DNA of 27,442 nt, from NCBI GenBank assembly GCA_013115125.1, contig JABANN010000466.1, forward strand, positions 1 to 27,442. Reading direction: 5' to 3'. Within the stretch, counting starts at the first letter, position 1. The number at the start of each line of letters is the position of its first letter. Positions 1 through 8,600 of the stretch are shown one piece after another. The notes under the pieces are model-generated. The model was not told the origin of the DNA. It made no database searches and saw nothing but the letters and a program-made list of their open reading frames with translations. This DNA is from Perkinsus olseni (lineage: Eukaryota; Perkinsozoa; Perkinsida). The translations under genes were made by a program, and so were the position numbers.

Positions 1-406
1 ATGGCGCGCGACGATTTGTACGTACAGATGTCAATACGTACGGATGAAAATACGTACAGATGTAGGGCTACGCAATGTTGTTGTCCTACAGTGACTACAG
101 TGCACGCACATACATACCATTTTGCACGCTTGCACACTGGGCGTTGAGTCGCTGGAGCATCGACTGTTCCTCGCCTTAGCACTTATTCACCCATTTTGAG
201 ATATGCTGGCTGTGCAAACTTGGCACGGAGCTAACGTTAACTATTAAGCGGGGGTTCAAGTGGCTCTCCGCGTGGGGGGGGGGCTTTCTGAAGCTCCCAC
301 ACTCGCAAAAACACAGCTCCAACAGTGGTTGGCCCAATGTTATCTCCAGCTGCCTAGCACTATATCGGCCAATTGCAGGTCCTAGTCTCCATCTTTTCCT
401 CCGACT
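1..406. other. Upstream region of the transporter gene
   Basis: No convincing coding sequence. It holds a short tandem repeat near its left edge (described separately) and a nine-G run near 275-283. A 123-codon frame on the minus strand (547-176) overlaps the transporter start and resembles no family. A CCAAT-like string lies near 369, about 40 bp before the transporter ATG; its promoter role is only a guess. Confidence 0.5.
19..62. repeat. Short tandem repeat, three copies, 16-bp period
   Basis: The 12-mer TACGTACAGATG occurs at 19-30 and 51-62, with a one-base variant (TACGTACGGATG) at 35-46. The spacing is exactly 16 bp. It is probably a simple satellite or a cluster of binding sites; nothing shows a function. 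Confidence 0.7.
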
Positions 407-2125
407 ATGCCTCCTCCAGCTGCCCCCTCCCGGGCTTCGACCGCTCGCGGTAGCTTTATAAAGAAAGTTCCCGTTGTCGGAGCAATTACCATGCTCTGTA
501 AGGATTTTGGCTGGAAGCTCGTCCTGATGCTGCACTTCACCAATCACTGGGCGAAAGGCTATAGCTACATCATGCTCGCTTCCAGTGTTCGATTCTACTT
601 CCGCGCTATGAATGTGACCGGCCCAGACATGGACCGATATTACTCGGTAATTTTCATGCCTTGGGCGATGAAGCCATGGTTAGGGGTGATCTCGGACTCC
701 TTCCCCATATTTGGTTATCACAAGCTTCCTTATATGATGATTGTGAGCATTCTCGGCCTCGGCGGTACCATCCTGGCGGTGTCGCTCAATCTGGTGGAGA
801 GTAATGCACCGATTGCGGCGGTTGGGCTGTTCTTGGCCAATCTTCAGTTGATGGGATATGACCTACTCGCCGAGGCTGTGTACTCTCGACGTCTCGCCGG
901 AGTACCCGAGTCGGGACCAGCTCTGGTCAGTTACGTCTGGGCTGGAAATCAGTTGCTTGGTCTCTTCGCCACTCTGCTCGTCGGGTTCGTCGTTGAATAT
1001 GCTGATGGTGTGTGGGGACTCGGTGGTGCGCAGTGGGCGGTGCTGACGACGATTTTCACATCCTCGACGGTCATAGTACCCGCGTGGCTGAACTTTTTCG
1101 AGGAAAGTCGCGCTACGAAAGAGCGAGCCAGGGCTCACCGTGAGCATCTGTGGAACAATCAGAGAGCTGTCGCGATTCTCTCGGTTGCGGTTGGAGTTAC
1201 CGCTGTGGGCTATTCTATCCTCAACCTAGCGGCCCAGTCGAATACGGTTTCCTTCGTGACGGCTATCTTAACTGTTATACTCCTCACTGGCTCCGCATTC
1301 GCTGTGATGAAGCCAGTGATTGGGAAATTGATGCTGTTCAATGCCATTTCGCAAGTAACTATAATCTCCATTGGTGGGCCGTCTATCTACTTCTTCACCA
1401 ACGACGAGCAGCAGTATCCTGCGGGACCTCACTTTTCCGACATTTTCTATGGCTCAGTCTTGGGGACTGTCGGACAGCTCTGCTCTGTTCTTGCTATCTT
1501 CGCATTCGGCAAGTTCATGAAGGGGTGGAAGTATCGTACAGTTTATTTCACAATGACCTTGATGCTGGTCATAATGCAGCTTGGTGACCCGATAATTTTC
1601 TCCCGTCTCAACTTGCGGATCGGCATCCCCGATCATGTCTTTGCAGTTGGCAGCAGCGCGTTAGTAGCCGCGGTGTCCATGATACAGTTCATGCCGGGGT
1701 TCCTTATCCTATCTCACTTATGTCCGAAAAACATGGAGGCAACTATGTTCGCCTTGCTGGCCTCCCTATCCAACTATAGCCAGAACGTCACTCCTCCTAT
1801 CGCGGGCTATATCAGTCAATTATTAGGAGTCACCCCGCGAGGACTACCCGGAGTTGACGAGTCTCAGACTTTTGATAATCTATGGATTGTATCAATGATA
1901 TTCATAGGGCTCAGTACCACGTCGCTCTTCTTCTTGTGGCTAATCCCCAATGCTAGGATGAATGAGCGCATCATGTCCGATGGCGACGATACTTCGGCTA
2001 CCGCGGGCTCTCTACTCGATAAGTGGTTGCAGAGAAAGAGGCTCCTTACGGGAGATGATAAGTCAGCCACCAATGATAAGGCTACTGAATCTGTTGTGCA
2101 AGACAAGGATGATCTTATTGCTTAG
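407..2125 (+). CDS. Folate-biopterin transporter (BT1/FBT family, major facilitator fold)
   Basis: A 572-residue polytopic membrane protein in one exon. The family signature is at about residues 85-109: a PWAMKPWLG loop, then SDSFPIFGY and LPY, the classic BT1/FBT loop between early helices. A second family-like stretch, near residues 440-465, reads FALLASLSNYSQN. About twelve hydrophobic segments are visible. The N-terminus is short and basic, and the hydrophilic C-tail is rich in Asp, Lys and Ser. Members of this family move folates, pterins or related small molecules by secondary transport in kinetoplastids, apicomplexans, plants and cyanobacteria. Substrate and membrane (plasma membrane or organelle) cannot be told from the sequence. 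The ATG at 407 is chosen because it opens the frame and leaves a family-typical N-terminus. The lack of introns contrasts with most other genes here. Confidence 0.95.
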   Translation: MPPPAAPSRASTARGSFIKKVPVVGAITMLCKDFGWKLVLMLHFTNHWAKGYSYIMLASSVRFYFRAMNVTGPDMDRYYSVIFMPWAMKPWLGVISDSFPIFGYHKLPYMMIVSILGLGGTILAVSLNLVESNAPIAAVGLFLANLQLMGYDLLAEAVYSRRLAGVPESGPALVSYVWAGNQLLGLFATLLVGFVVEYADGVWGLGGAQWAVLTTIFTSSTVIVPAWLNFFEESRATKERARAHREHLWNNQRAVAILSVAVGVTAVGYSILNLAAQSNTVSFVTAILTVILLTGSAFAVMKPVIGKLMLFNAISQVTIISIGGPSIYFFTNDEQQYPAGPHFSDIFYGSVLGTVGQLCSVLAIFAFGKFMKGWKYRTVYFTMTLMLVIMQLGDPIIFSRLNLRIGIPDHVFAVGSSALVAAVSMIQFMPGFLILSHLCPKNMEATMFALLASLSNYSQNVTPPIAGYISQLLGVTPRGLPGVDESQTFDNLWIVSMIFIGLSTTSLFFLWLIPNARMNERIMSDGDDTSATAGSLLDKWLQRKRLLTGDDKSATNDKATESVVQDKDDLIA

Positions 2126-2408
2126 TTTTCGTATTGCTTCTTGCGGTCCATACAGGACTACTTTCCTGTCGCCAGTAGATTCTCTGAAAACTTAGAGATA
2201 CCACTCATTTCGCTATGTTTCAGGCCGACTCTCATGGAGCGGCACCGTGGACTCAATGGCAGGGGAAGGCCACTTTTCCGGTTAGTATTTCTTTCTTCCT
2301 AACCGTTTGTAATATTCGTTCAACCCTGCCTCTATGGACCACAGTTATCGCTTTTCTGTCCGCTTTTCCCGACCAAGTGGTTCACATTATCGTTCAATGT
2401 TTGAGTCG

Positions 2409-2498
2409 CCGCCCCTAATGGACGACTTGGCTCCACTGGTCAGCTGGAGACTTCTTTGTCCCGTCGAGCTCGTCTGGGAGCTCGGACTCTAGGGGCGG
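2409..2498. repeat. Inverted repeat enclosing smaller hairpins
   Basis: CCGCCCCTA at 2409-2417 pairs perfectly with TAGGGGCGG at 2490-2498. Inside lie CTCCA/TGGAG (about 2431-2449) and two GAGCTC palindromes. The result would be a multi-branched fold closed by a 9-bp stem. It opens the run of stem-loops that continues to about 3210. Confidence 0.55.
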
Positions 2499-2669
2499 TT
2501 TCTGCCGATGTCGAAGTTCTCAGGGGAGGTGTTGCGTTGGGCAGAGCCAATTGATCTCTTATGAAAGATTGACCAGAAGCATTCGACTCTTCCCTTTTGC
2601 GTCACGCGATTGGAAACCGCATGATTAGCCACCGCGCTCTTATCGCCCGACAGTACGGATGCTGTCCGC

Positions 2670-2779
2670 GTGTTCAATAGATCTCGCCTGAGTTTCAAGG
2701 ACGCTCCCAGGATCGTATTTTACACGTTAAATTCAATCCTGGGAGCGCTCCTGATTTTCGGGAGAGGTCTATTGAACAC
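2670..2779. repeat. Long imperfect hairpin, about 110 nt
   Basis: The outer stem is GTGTTCAATAG at 2670-2680 with CTATTGAACAC at 2769-2779. The inner stem is CGCTCCCAGGAT at 2702-2713 with ATCCTGGGAGCG at 2736-2747. Both are perfect. The roughly 22 nt between them on each arm pair loosely, with several G-U wobbles, and the terminal loop is 22 nt. The size suits a precursor-like small RNA, a decayed MITE or a structured transcript; the sequence does not decide which. Confidence 0.75.
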
Positions 2780-2983
2780 CCCCTGTGCTCTCTTAGCCGG
2801 TGTGCGCGAAACGATTAAGGTCGCTGCGCATCACTCGGAGGCTCGCCTAAATGCTCGTGCGATGTTTCAAGAGTCGCTCCCGGAGTCCATCCATTAGTAA
2901 CTCAGTCGATCGGGAGTGTGCGGTGAGGACTTACAGGTCGAAAACCCGGCCCGAGAGCTTGAGTATGGGCTCAACGCTTACGG

Positions 2984-3022
2984 GTTTCCGACTGATAGTC
3001 AATGTGGCTATCAGTCGGAAAC
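2984..3022. repeat. Perfect 15-bp inverted repeat with 9-nt loop
   Basis: GTTTCCGACTGATAG at 2984-2998 is the exact reverse complement of 3008-3022. A second pairing, AAACCCG (2942-2948) with CGGGTTT (2981-2987), shares bases with the left arm, so the two stems exclude each other. That is what a structural switch or two overlapping old repeats would show. Confidence 0.8.
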
Positions 3023-3039
3023 ACGTGACTAATGGGACC

Positions 3040-3068
3040 GTGGTAATGTGACTAAGTCACATTAACAC
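3040..3068. repeat. Near-perfect palindrome
   Basis: GTGGTAATGTGACT at 3040-3053 and AGTCACATTAACAC at 3055-3068 are complementary at 13 of 14 positions around one central base. It lies 18 bp after the previous hairpin. Confidence 0.75.
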
Positions 3069-3150
3069 CTTCATGAGGCCCGACGCCTCTGCAGTCCCTC
3101 GGAAGGTAATGTCTCCCGATCATAAAATTGAAATCGACGAGAGCTCGGAC

Positions 3151-3210
3151 GGATGACTCGGCATCGGTCGGGTCATCCCTATGGTGCCCTAGGCAACTGT
3201 TTCGTGCCTA
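3151..3210. repeat. Two short hairpins ending the stem-loop run
   Basis: GGATGAC (3151-3157) pairs with GTCATCC (3172-3178), and TAGGCA (3190-3195) pairs with TGCCTA (3205-3210). Each is weak alone. They are listed because they continue the unusual density of inverted repeats that begins near 2409. Confidence 0.45.
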
Positions 3211-3609
3211 CGGGTGCGCGCCGCACTGTCTCGCAACCCCATCCGCTCCCTAGAACTTGTTTTCAATTCTTGATAACCACACACAAGGTTTCTGAGATCC
3301 CCGTGGACCCCGACGTACTCATGTACCGCTGTACCGGATCGATGTACTGCTACCTGTAAACGTTGCCATTCGAGATTGTCAGCCTCGGTATGAGGGAGGT
3401 TAAGTTGGATATGATACAGCCTTGGAAGTTGTATATGTTGTAGGATATGGACTTTTCGAGTCTCGGAGATGATGTTTGTGGTCGACACACTTTGGGGAGA
3501 GCTAGTGTTTGTGGTAGTGCACGACCACCCCAGTTGTGGAAGCGGATTCTGCCGGGAGGAAAAAAAATAATCTCAGGTTTGCCCTAACCTCTGCCTGAGG
3601 GCTACTTGC

Positions 3610-3683
3610 TTTGGAAAGCACATGTGCTTGGAGGTACAGTTCGAGCCGGAGTCGTTACCTCACCTTGCTCGTCCCCTATTTTG
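3610..3683. repeat. Dispersed 74-bp direct repeat, copy 1
   Basis: This stretch is identical over all 74 bases to 27369-27442, the last bases of the window. The left edge is sharp: the sequences differ immediately before TTTGG. The right edge is unknown because copy 2 runs off the window. It contains the 14-bp palindrome AAGCACATGTGCTT and a stem GAGGTA/TACCTC. GTTCGAGCC resembles a pol III B box, but no convincing A box or tRNA fold is present. Confidence 0.9.
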
Positions 3684-3825
3684 TGTTTGGCACACAACTC
3701 GGTCGGTCTCAGCTAGCGGCAGGTGTCAGCGCATTGCAGGACTCTTGTGCGCGCTCTGACCATTAGTTCCACGCATACTGTGACGCTCAGACCAGTTACT
3801 GTGGCGAGTGTGCCCAACACACCGA

Positions 3826-3851
3826 TTTTTTTTCTTTCTTTCTCTCTCTTT
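3826..3851. repeat. Pyrimidine-rich simple tract
   Basis: About 26 bases made only of T and C, running from a T homopolymer into TTTC and then TC units. It is low-complexity sequence with no assigned role. Confidence 0.7.
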
Positions 3852-4453
3852 GTACGGGGCAGGTTCAGCGTCCGATTCATTGATGTATATCGGCATAGTG
3901 CCCTGTCGTGTTTGGTCGGCGGCTGTATATGGATATTGCTGTATATCTGCTTCATCGAACCGCTGAGTCAAGATGATAGCCCAATCCTGTGGTGTCTTGT
4001 GTTCAAGTCGAGGTTTGGCACGCGAAGGCAATGAACTGTAGTGCTCAATAAACTTGCCTAAACTCATCCCTCTTGAAATGAGATACATCGGTGCTAGTTT
4101 AACAAAGTCGGTCCTGGGCGTTGGACTCAAAAAGCGTTAACTTGGATCCACTGTCGAATGCTCTGTCAATCTGGGAATCGATGAGACGAAACAGTCACTG
4201 AGGGTAGCTCTCACGAGCGAAACTCAAAGTAAGTTTAAGAGAAGAACTGCCCGGCAAACGATAGGGCCTATTTCATAAGCGCATCAAGGATCGAGGTCCC
4301 ACAAGGTGAGAGACCTAACCTCAGGAGACTTGGAGGAAATTCAGGGCATTTCAGATGTCTGCAGGGCGGGGGGTTGAAGGCGCGGCCACCCTGACTCGAT
4401 AGATCTTTAAGGAGCCTTTGTGGAGAACCCTAGTGAAACCCCCAAAGGTTCGT

Positions 4454-4481
4454 TAAGGCCCGAAAACTCTTTCGGGCTTTA
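4454..4481. repeat. Strong 12-bp hairpin downstream of the megasynthase gene
   Basis: TAAGGCCCGAAA (4454-4465) pairs with TTTCGGGCTTTA (4470-4481) around a 4-nt loop, with one wobble pair. It lies about 300 bp beyond the megasynthase stop codon, so it could fall in its 3' UTR or mark transcript end processing. A weaker foldable segment follows at about 4503-4545. Confidence 0.6.
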
Positions 4482-4779
4482 GGCTCTGAAATGTAGAGTA
4501 CGTTCGAGTGACACCTCAGGATTGAGATGTCGTGTGAACTCGTAGCTGTAGAGGGGATTGCTGCAGTGAGCCCATGACTCATTCTCCGATACGGTTGATA
4601 TAAGGATACCCTGAAGGCCTCTCCTGCAGATTCACTGACGCTCAAGGTGTGACTCCCACGACTTCGAATGACGGGGGCCCACATGTCACTGTGGCTACTC
4701 AACAAGCGTCGGCTCATAAGAATCAGCATTTCAATCGATGAATCTTACAAGAAACTTAGGAACGACAACACGGCACACA

Positions 4780-5664
4780 CTAGGCTCCCTTCACAGCATC
4801 GTTGTGCAAATCCAACCGTTGCAGCATGATGTCGTAGAGTTTCTTGTATTTCTCGTCCCCATACCTCGGTACGGCATGACCCTGCTCGTGAGCTAGGAAG
4901 GAGTCCCCACCAATGGTATCATCACAAAAAGTCGCAGAAGCTTCATCGGCTCGGGTACTCCTCACCACCACTATATTGGTACTATCTGCAGGTTTGTAGG
5001 TCTCCGATCCAGCGGGACCCACAGGGCTGAATAACACACCTTTTTTGACGAGACCTTCGCATAGCATCCAGTAGGCCATGCCACCACCCTGCGAGAAACC
5101 GACCACTCCGTCAGGCTTAACTCGCTGAACTTGCTCCCGCAAGAATCGTTGACTCGAGAGAAGGCCTTCAGCGCCTATCCATCCCGTTTCATATGATTTG
5201 TCCTCGCTCTCGCCCTTCCACCACCACTCGTAACAATCAGCAGCGCTGATAGAACCTCCATAACCAGGGCCATGAGCTTCATGAGGGGCATTAACAAAAA
5301 TAAAGTCAACGCCGAGGAAGTCCCCGAGCCCAGCAAGCTGCTGGGCGAAGAGTTCGCTGTTCGTACGGAATCCATGTAATGCGAGCCACTTCCCTCTGTG
5401 ACTGCCTAAGGGCCGACTTATTCTCGGTTTCTTGGCAACAAGCTGGCTGAGCGGTAGGTGACCGACCAGCTCGCTCCCCACCAAGCCCCGCACGCCTGGC
5501 GAAAGCTTCCGAATCGCAGCCGAGAGCTGCAAGCGCGCCAGGGAATCAAAGCCAAGTTCTTCGAGCGATCTGCTAGCAAGCTCTTCGTCTGACATAGGAC
5601 CGAGGACGGAAGCATTGCCTCGCTGTCGGACAGCTGCTGTTAAAATGGCTAGCTTCCCGTCCAC
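4780..5664 (-). other. Terminal ACP and FSH1-type serine hydrolase of the megasynthase
   Basis: The ACP has its attachment serine in LGFDSLARL (about residue 2818). The last ~200 residues match the FSH1 family (alpha/beta hydrolases). They show LALHGFRTN at the start, VNAPHEAHGPG, the nucleophile elbow GFSQGGG (Ser about 2968) and the catalytic His in GHAVPR (about 3040). Known FSH1 members near polyketide pathways, such as fungal LovG, act as separate release enzymes. Here the hydrolase is the C-terminal domain of the synthase itself, so it probably frees the finished acid by hydrolysis. Ordinary synthase thioesterases have a different sequence. Confidence 0.88.
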
Positions 5665-8600
5665 GTCCGTCGATGAAGAGGCCGAGGATGTCTCACAACA
5701 GCCATGCCACACCGGGGATGCTGGCCATTGGGGAGGCTCCGGCACAGCGACGTACGCAGCACCGGCTGGTTCAAGGTTTGCCAGCGGCCTCAGCAGGTCA
5801 ACAGGAATCACTTCAGGAGCACGTACAGTAACTGTCGGAGGCTCCGCGACGAAGCTCGAATCAAGTGGGGTCGCAACCAGGGCTGCACCCTGAACGGGAT
5901 CTTCGTTTCGACGCATATCCACGATCGTGGTATGCGGAAGACCGTTCTGCATCGGTGGCTCCATCCTCACGACTACTTTGCCGATGTTCTTCCCGGTGGT
6001 GAGGACCTAACCGACAGCATGGAGAGCGCTTATGGCCTCAATAAGCGCAATCGAGTCTCACCTCAAGCGCACGCTTCAGTTCTCCGCAGGGGTAAATCGT
6101 CACCGGCATGGAACTCTCGTCGGTGCGCACGGTGGCTGAGGCTTCCTCCCACACCCGCCTCATCAAATCGGAAACCTCGGCAGGCTCGGCTGTTCGCATG
6201 AACTCATCCAGATGGCACGCACTGTATGTCACACCTGAGCATCAACATAGCGGAAGCGCTTTCAATCATCCTCCGAAAGCCACCTTGAGAACCGATTCCA
6301 TTGAAGGAAGTGCTGTTGAGTTACCTCTAAGGAAGTGACTCAGGGGTAGGTTCACAGCTTCGAGCATTTGCTCTTTCTTGGCCAGGTCCAGTATGAAACC
6401 GTTAGAGGCAACCACTTCGAAGGACCTGAAATGAAACTTATCAGAAAAAAGGGAAGTGACCACGATGACTCAGAATGGGCGTGCAGAGATCGCGGATACG
6501 CCGACGCTCACCTGGATAGCTGGTCACCGTCGAGAGCGCCGATGATGGCTGCCGGCCGCGGGGCCTTACCCGTCTTGAGCGGAACATACCATGAGGATAC
6601 ATCACGACTGTCGAAGATCTCTGATACGCCCTGTTTCTGAGGAGTTCAAGGAATCACCCCGTGGGGGATTTGCAGACCGAAGACTGTCGAATTTGCTCAT
6701 GTAAAACTTCTAGGTCTATCATGGCCAAGGGCGCTGATGCGTCGAGGAGCAGCAGTGGAATGGTAAGCTCACCTGCAGCATTTCGACCTTCCTTCCATCC
6801 TTCAAACTGCACGTGCCCATTACGTGATGGCCGCGTCTTGAAAGCCAAGCGACGCAAGACAAACCAACACCGCCGGCAGCGGAGTGCACAAGTACTGTTC
6901 GCTTCGGACCACGATCGAGACCAGCGCGAAGATCGAGGGCTGAAGTGAATAAAGGATTTTCGTATGGCGTTCTAACGCGCCGTGCGCGTGGCATTGGGAG
7001 GTAATAAGTACTCCTACCGAGAATCGACGTGGCGTAAGACATTGGCAGTGCAGAAGCAGCCGCTGGACTTATATTGGATGGGACCTACAAAACCCCGCAG
7101 GTGACGTCACTCCGAGAAACAAAGCTTGCGACTCACCTTATAGCAGAACTCAGCTGGGAGGAGGAGCGTGGATCGCAGCCCACTAGCACCGAGTGTTACA
7201 CATCCGACAAGGTCACCGGGGTGGACGTGATGAACTCTGACAAGAGAAGCAGACGCCGTTATCCCCGCCCTGCAGGAACAATATTGCAGAGTCCGATGTA
7301 AAGCGCCCAGCGAAACAGACTGAACGAGCGCTGCATGCAAGGAACGAGCAAATGAAGTTGTGGCTCACCCTTCTCCCACAGCAGTGACGATGCCCGAGAG
7401 TTCACCGCCGAAGAATGACATGGGCATGGCTCCAGTGGCTGCCAGGGCGTCAAGGAAGGACAAACCCCAATTTTCAGCACTCACGCGAACGAAGCCTGAA
7501 AATTGTTGATGGTGGAGAGTATCGCGTGGACGCTGTGAGCAAACCTCACCGGGAGCAACGGCGCCGCCATCAAACTGAACAGGCGCGAAGGTCGCATCCA
7601 AGTCTCCGCTACCAGCCGGTGTTATGACATACTCGCCGCAACCTTGGGGGCCTCCATAATCTTCAGGAATCTCAACTGGTCCGACCATAGGCCGCATCAC
7701 CCGAGAGCTCAGAATTCGGCTTCTGATGTCGTCGCTGTCAAGTGTCTCGGCGTCTCCAACTCGGTACACGTGAAGAGTGCTCGTTGACGTCGTCGTCTGC
7801 ATGGTGAAGCCTTCAAACGTTATCCAGTGACCAGAACACGGGCAGTGCAAGACCAAGTCGAAGCTGCGGGCCAGCGCATTGACCTCGGACTTCTTCACTA
7901 TAACTTCCCAGTCCGTGCGTCCTTCCCCGTCGGGATGGTCCAACTCGAAACGGACGCTCCTGATGTTGCTCGGGTACCCACCAAAGGCTGCAGGATCCAG
8001 TAGAGCACAAGCATGCGTGCATGCGTCCATGACCGCGGCCAAGTGGCGACCATCACTCACAGTGGCCATCATCATCCCATCGCGTCGTTTGGCGGATTTG
8101 AGGAGCCTGAAGGATGGGCCGTAGAAGAACCCCTCATTGTAGTAGCGCTGGTAGAGGTCACAGACTTCAACTGTATTCCAGCCACCGTCGGCGCTAGCAC
8201 TTTCGGCCGTCAAGGCTCGCCTCACGTAGTTGGGTTGGTCACGCTTGATCTCCCTTCTCGTCGCGGAGGCGTACACAGTGTCCCCATCTCTGACTTCACC
8301 GTGCGTTGTTTCAACATGTTGGCCCTTGTCAGCCCAAAGAACTTTGTTGAAAGCTACCTTCTCGAGAGCACCGGTGGTAAACTTAGGATACCCGATGAGC
8401 CATAAAATCATAGCCGTCGCAGGGACAACGATACCGCCCTCTGTCCGGTGGTCAACCATCCAGCTCAACTCCTCATTCGTGGCCAGCTGACCTATGCTAG
8501 GTATCCAACTTGGACCGGGCTCAGGAAGAAGCCGACTCCATAGCGGCGCCTCTCGCGGCAGCCCTGCGGCGCTAAGGTATTGCTCCCAGTCAGAGACATC

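Larger units (their letters stand above)
2126..4779. other. Long intergenic region between the 3' ends of the transporter and the megasynthase
   Basis: The two flanking genes converge here. None of the small open frames looks like a protein. The left half (about 2400-3210) is packed with inverted repeats, and a 74-bp dispersed repeat lies at 3610-3683. A pyrimidine tract follows at 3826-3851, and a strong hairpin at 4454-4481, about 300 bp past the megasynthase stop. I see no transposase, reverse transcriptase, tRNA or rRNA. Confidence 0.6.

Noticed and set aside
176-547. A 123-codon minus-strand frame at the left edge
   Set aside because: It overlaps the transporter start on the opposite strand, and its composition is not like any known protein.
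1150-1587. A 145-codon plus-strand frame inside the transporter gene
   Set aside because: A shifted-frame shadow of the transporter, whose own frame has the family motifs and membrane segments.
3153-3488. Small open frames on both strands near the stem-loop run
   Set aside because: They overlap one another, follow inverted-repeat sequence and show no protein-like features.
3620-3683. tRNA or tRNA-derived SINE suggested by GTTCGAGCC
   Set aside because: The bases flanking the loop do not form a T-arm stem, no acceptor stem or A box fits, and the B-box match is incomplete.
2400-4780. Spliced-leader RNA genes, expected in dinoflagellate-like organisms
   Set aside because: I looked for the conserved leader ending TTGGCTCAAG followed by a splice donor and found no match in the window by eye.
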